This document shows positions 42,301 to 54,300 of a DNA stretch of 64,000 nt, one piece after another (within the stretch, counting starts at the first letter, position 1; each line of letters starts with the position of its first letter). Source of the stretch: Micropterix aruncella (lineage: Eukaryota; Arthropoda; Insecta; Lepidoptera; Micropterigidae); NCBI GenBank assembly GCA_944548615.1, contig OX155960.1:8614029-8678028 (forward strand), given 5' to 3'. The position numbers and the translations under genes were made by a program. Under the pieces are notes generated by a model, which saw only the letters and a list, made by a program, of their open reading frames with translations, searched no databases and was not told the origin of the DNA.

Positions 42301-45300
42301 ACATTTTTTTTACACAATAGACATAATTATTATACTTTTTTGTATTTAGAATCATAGGAACAATTTGACGTATCACATACGCGTTGTGGGTTTCGGGATT
42401 TAAAAAAAAAAATTGTACTTGTTTCGGCTTGTTGCATTCGGGCGACAATATAAGTAAAGTAAAGTAAAGTAAAAGGTATTTATTTCCAATACAACCATAC
42501 AATTGTGTAGGAATGACAGTAATTAATCTTAAATTAGTTACTCAATTTAGACAAGAGATGATATACAATATATAGTTTTAAACTTACCAATTTACGAAAA
42601 CATAGACTATATGATAACAGTTTACAACAAAACAATTAACGGTAAATAATATGTATTAGATTAAATGGGTAGATACGATGCTATGTATTTTCAAAATATT
42701 TTAAGAAGTCGTTATGGGCATACATGTTGATTTTAAGCAGATAGACTCGGATGGATCTCTTGAAAATATCGATGTTTTTAATTTCTTTTAATCTTTCGGG
42801 CAATTTTTTGAAAAGTTTGAGGCCTAAGTATCGACTAGTCGCCTGGAACTTGGCAGTACGTGCTACGAACGGTTGGAGATACAGGGTTTTATTCCTGGTG
42901 TCATGCCGATGTACTTCCTCGTGGGATATGGCCGAGCTCTTATTGCAATAGAATTCGCAAAGAGCTTCTTGAGCAAAAATCGCATATACGGTCAATATCC
43001 CTAGTTTTTGGAAGTGTTCACGACATGACTGCCGTGGACCAATACCTACTATCGCACGTATGGCTCTTTTCTGGAGAGTGAATACACTGTAATAGTGAAT
43101 ATAGCGGACGTATCTCGTACGTTCGTACAGGTAGGGCGGTTAAGAATTATTACGAGTTTTTAACTGCTGCGGTGTGTTATACCCCTAGGAAAGTTAATGT
43201 CATACTTGTAATGAGCAATGTTAATTTTAATAAAAACTGACTTTTGTCAATTTAACAATTTTGATATTTTTTATGTATATAACAGCTTTTTCGACATAAC
43301 TATTATTGATCATAAAGCCACTTCATCAGTTTGCTCGTTTTTCAGAAGGATAGAATATATAAATAATAAATACAAATCAAGCTGCCATGGAATTCACCGA
43401 CCCGAGTTGGGCCCTTCATAATACCATTATTACGCTTCTGGGGGGTGAGCCGTGGACTCTGGACTGACGACCGGCTGTGGTGAGTTTAAGACAACTGTCT
43501 TGCCACATGTGAGTATCGACCTTACCACCCACTTCCCCTCTTCGAAGCCACAGAATTTGAAATGCGGAAATTGCAGTTTTAGGTATTTTTTCCTAGGAAG
43601 GAGTCGATTTTTTTCCGGGGAAACTAAGATCTTTAAAGAGGTGAAACAGATATTTGGGTGGCAGGCCACGAGTGCCAACTTCCACCGCCAAAAGGTGAAC
43701 AGTGAAGCCATTAGGAGTGATGGCATTTGCGAGATCATGGTATTTATTTAATTTGTACTCGTGGTCTTTTGGGATGTTTGATATTCCCATGGAAGTTAAT
43801 TCAACAATAAGGGTCATCGTCATAGGGAGTAAAGAAATATATATGGACTGAAGAGAATCCAATCTGAAGCTTTCTCGATTATTGTGAAAGGTTTTGTAGT
43901 GGAATGTTTTTGGCCTTTAGAGCCATCCCACGCAAACTCTTGGGGGTTTGGAGGGTACTGTCAGACCCTTGTTGGCACGAGCCACTGAAAGGCTAATTAC
44001 CTCGAAAATAACAACATCAAGGACTTTGTCCTGGCGGTAAGTGTACCATCCTTGATGATCAGGGGCTGGATACAAGCCCCCCACTTCGTTTCTACTACTA
44101 CTGCTGCTTTATTATTGTTTTGTAAAAACGCAAACTACTTGTCAAACAGAAATATAGAAAAAATCATTTGACTTTTTGAATTTATTTGAAAATTCATTTG
44201 AAATTTGACTCTACAGGAAGGATAGCAGCTTAAGGCTGACTTGTTTTTAAACTTGTGACTGTTTTGCTCCTAGAAAAATGTCCAGTTTATTCCTAACCCT
44301 TCAGGCCTCGGCCCCTCAGCCGATTGACAAGTTGATGTCACAAAAATTTTTAGTAAAAATTAGTAAAAAAAATGAATTATGACACTGTCTCACCAAAACA
44401 TTAATTACTGCCAAACCACTGTACCCATAATTAAAATAAAGCATATTAACATAATAGAATCGTGTTGTGGCCGATATCGGCCAATTGGGGCTTTAGGGGT
44501 TAAAGTATTTATCACCCTCTGGCAATGTATTCCAAGCATCCACAACACGATTTGTAAAAAAAGTTTCCTTGGGTTCGATGTTGCGGTTGCTTTATTTAAT
44601 TTTTGACAAGTATCCACGCAGTTGTTTGTTAGTGTTCGTGGTATACCTTATAATAACCGTGAAGCATTTTGTACGTTTCTATTAGATCTCCTCCCTGCTT
44701 AGATGGAAAAGATTGCTGGTGAAATACGATTTTCTTACTCGTTATTAAATATATAGAATATGGCATAATTGTGATATATAACAATGAGTATATGAATCAA
44801 ATATGACATAATTGCCTTTACATATGCATTTTGCTTAAAATGGTTGATTTACCCTTTTTACAGAACACAGAACGATATGACGTACCTTTATCAGAAGTAG
44901 TACCAGGTACACCCAAAGCAGCTCCGAGTATAGACGAAGGGGCCGCAGCACCTCTGTGAAGAACAGAAGTGGGAATCAAACATATTGTACAAGGTCTATT
45001 GGCCGAAATAGCTTCAAGCAAGGTTGACATTTATCAGCAACCGTTGTGAGGTGGATATTGTTTGCATACAGATTATTGTTTTATATAAAAATACATAGTA
45101 GTAATATACATCAAATTACAAAGCCGAATTTAGTATCAAGCCGGTTGAATATATTAATGTGTAGGTTGAAATTAGAGAAATTTTTCAATTTAAAAATATT
45201 TTTCCATATTACACAAATATCGCTCAGTTATAATACTCAACCATACATGTCCTATTTAACCGATTACAAATGCAATCAGTGCCATCAAATAACAATGACA

Positions 45301-48300
45301 TCTCCTCGTAATTGCTATTGAAAGTAGCCATTGCAATGAAAATAAGTCTGCTGAACATAGAATGTTGAACTCATTATAATCAATCATTGCTTTATATTTT
45401 TCTTAAAAACAAAAATTAAAAATTCCTCACCTATTCCGAATGAATCGTGAATGTCTAAGCAGTAGCCCGTTGAGCTCATCGTTGACTCGCAAAAGGTCAG
45501 CAGTTAAGGAGTCGTCGCCAGGCAGACGTGCCACTAAACCGGCGACCCTAGTCTGCATATCTTTGATTGTCTCTGCCAATTCCTGAAATTTTACTCAATG
45601 TCATAATTTATTATAATCTCAGACAGTAGTTTATAATTATCATGATAAAATATAATAATAATATTAACTAAATTAAGATACATCACAATATTGGCCTTAG
45701 TTACTTGAGAGTTGACAACTACTACGTGTGTACCCGCCACTCCAGGAAGTAATGATATTGGATAATTCTTTCAACTGTGGGGTGAACGGAGTGACTTAGG
45801 GTCAATACATTCCACCGTATAACGGAGCCAACCCGTCCGTGAGAGTCCAAAGACTTACCGCAAGGCACTGGGAAGTGAACCCAGCGGGCCGACTACCAGA
45901 TTAAGCAGTAATTTAGGTTGAATATATCGCGGACCGAGGTGCCTTTTGCGCGTCATGGTTGCATTCGGGACGGTTTGCGCACCGTGCGGCGTAAGCCAAT
46001 CGATTAAGCATTCTGACTAACAGTCGGGGGAGTCTGGAAACAGTACTGTTCCCTATAGAGCGGGGGTAGTTGTCCTTATGGCGACTGCTCTTGAAACGAC
46101 CATCGGCTACCCGATTCCCGATTCCGGGTGAAGAGACGGGCAAAAGATACCGTGGTCCGCGATAGATTCGGTTGACACCGTTTCACCGCTACGTAAGGGA
46201 GAGGTTAGTTAGTTAGTTAGTTATACTGGGCGTTCCTCCGCAAGTCGACATCCAGTGTGCCTATTTTGCGTGTAACGGGGGTAGCTCTATTCCACCCACC
46301 CCAGTTCCTCTACGAAAGCCAGCAGGGCTTTCAGGTTTCCTGCTGCCTCGCGCAGGGTGCCTGGAGTCCCAAGGTGTTTTGTCCTGTATACTTCTACCTG
46401 TTTACAATCTAGCAGAATGTGTTTTGTGGTTTCTTCCGCCTCCATGCATGCTCTGCACATAGGGCTATTCGTTCCGCCCATGTTGAAGAGGTGTTTGTTT
46501 AGTGTGTTGTGTCCTGTTATCAGTCCCACTAGTTTGCGTAGTTGGGGCCTTTTTGTCCTTAGAAGTGTTTTGGTAAGTTTGTGGTTGTATTCCACTACTA
46601 TTTCTTTGGTTTGTCTGCAGGTGTCTATCTCTTTCCAGTGTGTTTGATGTAGTTGTTTGTAGTGGTTGTCAAGTTGGTTGTTTATGTGCGAGTAGGGTAG
46701 GGGCACGATAGGTTCGGGTCCGTATGCCGGTGTGTCTGAGCCCTTACGGGCTAGTTCATCCGCAGCATCGTTTCCTCTTGAGTTACTGTGTCCCTTGATC
46801 CATTTCAGTGTCACCTTATTGCCTTTTCCGCATACCTCGAGGAGGCTTTGGTGGCATTCGTATATGAGCCCAGATGTAAATCTATCGCTTCCCAGTGCCT
46901 GTAGCACTGACCTGCTGTCCGATAGAATACATATGTTTTCGTGTTTTAGCTGCCGCTGTTTCACTGCGTTGCAAGCTTCTATTATTCCCATACATTCTGC
47001 TTGGAATACTGTGTTGTGTGCTCCAAGTGGTTTGGAGATGTGTATATTTAGGTCTTCCGAGAAGACCCCACATCCTGTACCTTTGTTGGTTTTTGATCCA
47101 TCTGTGTAGATTCTTAGGTCCGTTTGATTCAGTGCTTCTTTTGAGTCTTCTGTTAATGATATGGCATATTCTTTCCAGAAGATCATAGTTTTGGGTATTC
47201 TGTCGATTGCCGCATCCAGCATTGGAAAGCTTGACAGTATATTATCATATATATTCGTGTGCGGTGTTTTATATTTGGTCCATAAGTTTAGATTCTTTAG
47301 ACGAGTAGCCGTTGCGGCTGCTTCTTTTTGTATATGTAAGTGTAGTGGTAGAAGCCCTAGCATGATTTCCAGCGCCGCTGTCGGAGTTGTTCTCATGCAG
47401 CCGGTCGCTGCTATACATGCTAGCCTTTGCACTTTCTGTAATTTGTTGATTGCAGTAGTAAGTTGGGTGCGGGGCCACCATACTACAGCTCCGTAGCTTA
47501 TCATTGGTATTATTATCATTTTGTACAGCCACAGTATAATGTGAGGGGCTAGTCCCCATTTCTTGCCCACCATTCTTCGGCATTGCCAGAAGGCGACTGT
47601 TGCTTTGTTTAGTTTATTTTCTAGGTGTTTATTCCAGTTTAGTTTTTCGTCCAAAGTTATTCCTAGGTACTTTACTTCTTTAGAGAGCGTTAGTCTGGAT
47701 CCAAACAAGGTTGGCATTTTGTATGTACCCAATTTCCGTTTATGTGTGAAGAGAATGGTGTCGGTCTTTTTTGGATTTACCGATAGGTCATTCTCCTTGC
47801 ACCATTTCTCTACTATTTTCAAAGCTGTTTGTGTAAGGTCGCACAATGTGCTTGTTACTAGTCCGTTGATCATTATTACTAGATCATCTGCATATCCTAT
47901 TGTTAGGAAATGATTGTTGTTTAGTTTTGTTATCAGGTCGTTTACTACCAGGTTCCATAGAAGTGGCGAGAGTACACCTCCTTGTGGGCATCCTCTCATC
48001 ACGAGCGCCTGGTGATTTTGGTTTTCAGATAGCCTGATGATTCTCTTTCTTAGCATGTTCATTATCCATTCTGTAATCAATGGTTCGGTTTGATGTCTGT
48101 TTAGAGCTTGTTGAATGCTACTGAAATTTGTCTTGTCGAACGCTCCTTCTATGTCAATGAAGGTGCCTAGGCAGGAGTTTTTCCTTGCTAGTGCAGTTTC
48201 TATGTTGTTTACAACGGCATGCAGTGCTGAATCTGTCGATTTGCCTTGTGTGTATGCGTGTTGGTTCGGGTGAATACCTATGTTTTTAAGTGCTGTATCC

Positions 48301-51300
48301 TGTAAGGGAGAGGACTGCGCAAGCGACCTCGAACTCGTAACCAGTCAGGAGACCGGAGTAATCTGGTTGCAACTGGAAGTAAGGGCGCGAGTGTCAGCCC
48401 GCTGGTTAACATACCTGGATATCTCGCGGATAAGGCGTTGGCTTCTTACGGGCATGTGGCGGAGCTTGACGGTGGACTGTTTTGTCCTAAGTCTTCTGTG
48501 CTCACCTCACGGGAGACACAAGGATCAAATTTCGTTAAAACTTTCTGAGGTGACGGGTTCGCCCGTTGTAGTTGACAGTTCTAGTAGGGGGTGTTAGTGC
48601 ACATATACTAATATACAATGGTGGCTCGTTCAATGAAGGCACCTTTTACCGCATATGATTTCATAATTGCATAAATACGGATTTCATAATTGCATAAATA
48701 CGGATTTCATAATTGCATAAATACGGATTTCATAATTGCATAAACCTGCAAATTGTCGAAACAGAAAAACCACCGATCGGTGGTATCGGCATTTGGTTAA
48801 GGATAGATGACGTCAGGTCGACAACTACCCCCGCTCCCTAGGAAACATTTGTCTCCAGACCCCTGGTTTATTTGCCAGATGGGCAGCGTGGCTAGTAAAC
48901 AGTTCCACCCAAGGTGTTCTACTGAATCCACAAACTTCTGATCCCAACCGCCTCCGACTGCAGATTACAGCCGTGGCAGAATCTCAGGCTGCCTTGACAG
49001 GTTAACTCCCTCTTCAAGGTGGATACCGGAGAGGAGTTAAAACAGTGAGTTGGGCAGACCAAGGTGACATAAAAATTGGCCAACAACACCCAAGCTATGC
49101 GGAACCATTAGTAACCTAATGGTATTAGGTACCTGGGCTTAGGTACTAATCAGAGTTTGAGCAGAAAGCAGAAAAGCTGCATCAAGAGGTATTCTAAAGT
49201 CAACACATCAACAATCCGAGATTTGCTGAGAAATTGAAAAACGTGTAGCTCATCGACCGATATCGGCAAGTAGGCCAGGTCCCTTACATTATTGTCCATC
49301 CTCCTTTCACTAAAGCAGTTTTACCATTCGCTGGTCCGAATATTACAATATTTCTCCTGTCTAGTTCTAAGCGCGTCAGGAGTAAATGAATGAATCTTAC
49401 ATTGAGCAGCTCCAGATCGCTGGGATGATGTTCGTTGATGGATGTTGTGGCCATTTCGTTTAGCATATCCGCCATGACGGTCATATTTCCTTGGACGACG
49501 GCTAGATCCGCTTGCAATTTGCTCACTTGGCCGGGTGATAAACTAACCTGAGAGTTTATAAAATGAACTAATTTAGTTTAATTAGACAAATGACATGCAA
49601 AAGTTTACTAACGATGCTTGTATTTATTTATTTATTTATTTTATTACACGACTGCCCCAAAAAAAAAATGTGTAATGTAAAATCGAAGACTATCGCGGTT
49701 GTTTGAGATTATAACTAGGATAGAAACAAATTTACCGCGTGAAATTTGTAGCACCCGACGTTTCGGTGACGTTGTAGTCGCCGTTGTCCAGGGTAGACTG
49801 AAAGAGCTGTCAATGAGTGTTGTGTGCAAGACGGATTTTCGAAATTTGTTTTCGTAAATTTGTTGCCAACATTGTGAAAATTTCCACAACCACAGGATTT
49901 TTTGTCCGGACATTCAATAATGTGTTTATAGTTCTTGCAACGAAGTGCAACGGCAAGAGTTCAAATATAGTATTTGGACATACAATGATTGTGCCCTTCA
50001 AATTATGTCGAACTCCTTAATGCACAATTTTGAAGTCACAATTATACCTGCTTCATGATGGTTAGGACATACTATGTTTGTGCAATTGAAAATATACCAT
50101 AAGAGGGACATTTTTACTCAAAAAAGTATAAAACACCCAAAAGTGAACATACAATAATTGTGCTTCAAACCATATATATATACTATTATAGATAGATACT
50201 ATAAACATATATTAAATCGTAATATTTATATACCTTCTGTCTAAAAAGTTCCGGGAATTTAGAATTTAAAAAGATTCTGTTAATGATTTCGAAAAAAAAA
50301 AACCTTAAGTTGGTAGAACTGTCTTTATTTACTCTATGCCTAGAATGCGCGCGAACTGTCAGCCATTTTGATTAGAACAGCAATTGAATTGTACACCATA
50401 GTAGTGCGCCACGATTTTCACAATGAACCAAAGTATTGAACAAAGAGTTTGCCTTAAATTTTGTGTTGCGAACGGATTTTCGTGTGCTAATTCCCTAAAA
50501 ATGTTAGAAAAGGCTTATGGTGAATCAGTTTTATCCAAAACACGGATCTACGAGTGGTACAAAGCATTCAAGGAGGGCCGAGAGATCGTCGAAGACAACC
50601 CTCGTTCCGGGCGACCTTCGACCTCTTCAAAAGACGAAAATATCGAAAAAGTCAAGGAAATTGTGCTCCGTAATCGCCATTCCAGCTTAAGAGAGATAGC
50701 ACGTGACCTGAACCTGAAGTCTTGTGAGTCCATTCGCTCGATTCTGGTAGATAAATTGGGCATGAGACGCATCGCCGCTCGGCTCGTTCCAAAGGAGTTG
50801 AATTTTCTACAACAACAGTACCGCAAACAAACTTCTTTAGACATGCTGGATCGCGTCGATTCTGATCCCACATTCATAGAACGCAATATAACTGGCGATG
50901 AAACATGGGTCTATGCATTTGATATGCAAACAAGTCAACAGGCATCTGAGTGGAGGACAAAAAACGAGCCAAAACCGAAAAAACCACGACAAAGTCGTTC
51001 AAAAGTCAAAGTGATGCTCATTGTTTTGTTTGATATTCGCGGTTTAGTCCATCACGAATTCGTTGCAGAAGGACTAACGGCCAATAAGGAATATTATTTG
51101 GCCGTTTAGAAGCGTTTACGTGAGAAAATCCGTCAAAAACGGCCTGAATTGTGGATCAACAATTCGTAAATTTTCCACGACGATAATGCACCGTCGCATA
51201 GAGCAGCAATTGTGACCGAATTTAAGGCCAAAAACGCAACAAATACAATTGATCAACCACCGTATTCACCAGATTTGGCCCCGTCAGACTTCTTTCTGTT

Positions 51301-54300
51301 CCTAAAACTAAAATTGCCTCTTCGTGGTACCCGTTTTGAGTCCATAGAGTCCATTAAAGAAAATTCGTGGAAGGAATTGAAGGCTATACCGGAAAACGCT
51401 ACAAAATGTGTTTTGAAGATTGGAAAAAACGCTGGCGAATGTGTGTTGCATCAAATGGGGACTACTTTGAAGGTGATAAAATAAACATTGACGATTAAAC
51501 GAAAATTGTCTGTTTTATTCAATAATTCCCGGTACTTTTTAGACAGAGTAGTATGTATGTGTATATGTAAGCTTATGAGTAAGTACATACATACACAAAG
51601 CATTTTTTAACTTTTTTAAACAAATGTTAATACTTGTACAAAATGAGGTGTCCTTAGCTTAAACGTATACGTTAGTTATGCTACTCCACCTAAGAGTCAG
51701 ACAATAAGTTGTATGCCCAGATACAGGCTATATTTGGCCTAGTTGGGTATGTGCTGAGCTTGGTCATGCAAATGTGGGACGTTGTTTACTTTGCACAATT
51801 ACCTAGTATGACCATTTTAAGTATTTACGTTTAAAATAAATGAATTAAATGATAAAAAAAGAGAATAAATTATCAGTTACTAACAGCTGGCGGTGGGGTA
51901 GCGGTATTTCTATGTGGCGAAGCAGCCGGGGAAGCGGAGGCGAGAGGTGGGTTCCGCAGAGGAGTGCGAGGCACTCTGGCTACTTCCACATTTCCTCCAT
52001 CCACAATGTCATCGGCGGGAACGCTCTGCAATCAAAATATACTTTTGTTTCATATCACTTATGATTATAAGCAACCATTTACATTTTCGTTGTGTCTAAT
52101 TGATGGCTAAAAACTGCTCTTGGACGTGTCAAAATATTTGTGTTAGGTAGTCAGTCTCATTACTACTCTAATCATTACTTAACATGCATAGGTTGTCAAG
52201 AATTTAGCTATTTAGATTGAAAAAAAAAATAGTATCTAAGAAACTTTGGAACCAACTAAAAGTTATTCATTGTAAAATCTTATTAAAGAACAAAATAAAA
52301 GCGTTTAAATTAAAATAGTCATCAATTCGAGTGGGTACCTAATAAAAATTAATCATTATAATAACTAAAATAGTCAGTAAAAAGTTAAATAATCAAAATA
52401 GAAGCATAATTGAAATAGTCAATAATTTGAATAGATACGCAATAACAGTTATTCATAATAATATCCAAAGTAGTAAAGTGTTAAATATGTAATCAAATTA
52501 AAGCTAAATCAAACATTTAAAAACTAAAAGTACACATATCATTATCATTTAAATTGCTATAATATTTGCTAGGTCATGGCCCTTGAATTCGGTCAGATAA
52601 TAAAAAGGGTGGCCTATCAGCATCTGTTTAATGTTTTTATTATCGCTTACATATATTACAAATTATAACCCTATACATTAAGATATGCTATGTCGCTACT
52701 TTCTAACATGGCAACACAGCGGACAGCAGAGCCGAACATGGCTAAAGACAATGCCTGAGCCTGGGCTGAACACGCCACTCTTATGTCAGCTGTCAATCAT
52801 CGATCGGGACGGACGTTCGATCGACCTGCATTTTAATTATTCATTCCTCTGTTATATAGCGTGCGGTATAAATATATTGTATTTAAGGCAGAATTAAATT
52901 GATAAAGCACCGGAACTAGACTTTACTCATTTCATATCCTGCACTAATCCAGACCAGCGACATTTCAAAGAGGTTATCTTAGAAGACTCTACCTTAACAC
53001 AACCACAATTGATTCAAATTGACAGAATTTGGAAGAATTGACACGATTTTGATATATATATATTTTTATAATGTTTTATTTCATTGCCAAAAGCAGTTTG
53101 AATCTGGGCGAGACTCTCCTGAGCTGTTAAATTACACTTAAAATCATAAAAAATCATAAAGCGAAAATTTTCAAAAGTGAAATCCATCGTAATGTACACA
53201 CAATTTTTAAAACAAAGCCGAATGAAAAAAAAGAAGAGATGAAACAAACTTTATTCTACAGCCAAAGTGATCCATTTTCAAACGTTGTGATTATATTTAA
53301 AAAATTGTTTTTGTATGTGGCCAGTTTGAAAACTTTTAGTGTGACAATCAGAGAGATATCTGTAATGTCAGCAGAGAATATAATGCAAGCAGTTGTCTAT
53401 TCCAAAAAAAAAATGTATGTCTCAGTTTATTGCTAGTTTGGCTTCCTTGTAGGGTTACCCTGAGTTAACATGGATTACCATTACAGGGTTACCATGCCAC
53501 GGACTAAAAAAGAGTTCCAATTAACCCCTCACGTTGCGAGGTAAAAACTCACCTATCACTTTTGCGCGCGACACATTCGCGCAAAAAATCGACGCGAGTC
53601 AACGGCCTTGAGAAAAACGATCATAACTTTTAAACCACTAAACGGATTTAAAAAAGATAAAGAGAAAAATGATCGCATTGAAATTTGACATATAAAACAT
53701 TATAACCTTATCTCGTAAAACAATTAAGATAATAATGAATAAATATTACAAAATTGGCAAACTGAAAAAACTCGCCTATAAAATCATTTCGATTTTTTTG
53801 TCACAAAATACGTAAAATATGCAAAAATTGTAAATACAGTTATGTTCTTTATTAAATGCTTTACCAAAACGATATTTTTTTTTTACTTATTTGCATACAA
53901 AAATATTTATTTATTCAGCCAAGAAAAATTTTATGTATTCTCGTAAAAAAAAAAATTTTTAATTTTTAATTTGTGACTACTTATGGTATTTTTTTATATG
54001 AAATTCTTTCAAAATAACTTTATTACTACATCACACTTCTTAGAAATCACACCCGAACTTTGAGCTTTGTCTGATATTATAGAAAAATCTAAAGTTTAGA
54101 GAGTTTCCGCGTCCGAACTTAATAATAAACTTTGAATGCCCATTATATAAAATTCGTAAGATTTTTCCTATTATATTGGCCTTCAATGCCAGAATGACTG
54201 GACAACAATTGGTGACTTTTGCATTCCGCCTCCAATGCACTGGAAGGTAATGCTCTATGACTGGACGCCAGAGATGCTGAAATTTTATTTGAATGCCTTT

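Noticed and set aside
46357..47913. Several + strand frames of 96-125 aa
   Set aside because: Antisense shadows of the RT-RNase H LINE.
48554..48568. ACGGGTTCGCCCGTT hairpin as a possible tRNA T-arm
   Set aside because: No cloverleaf or A/B box spacing around it; it recurs as part of the modular repeat family.
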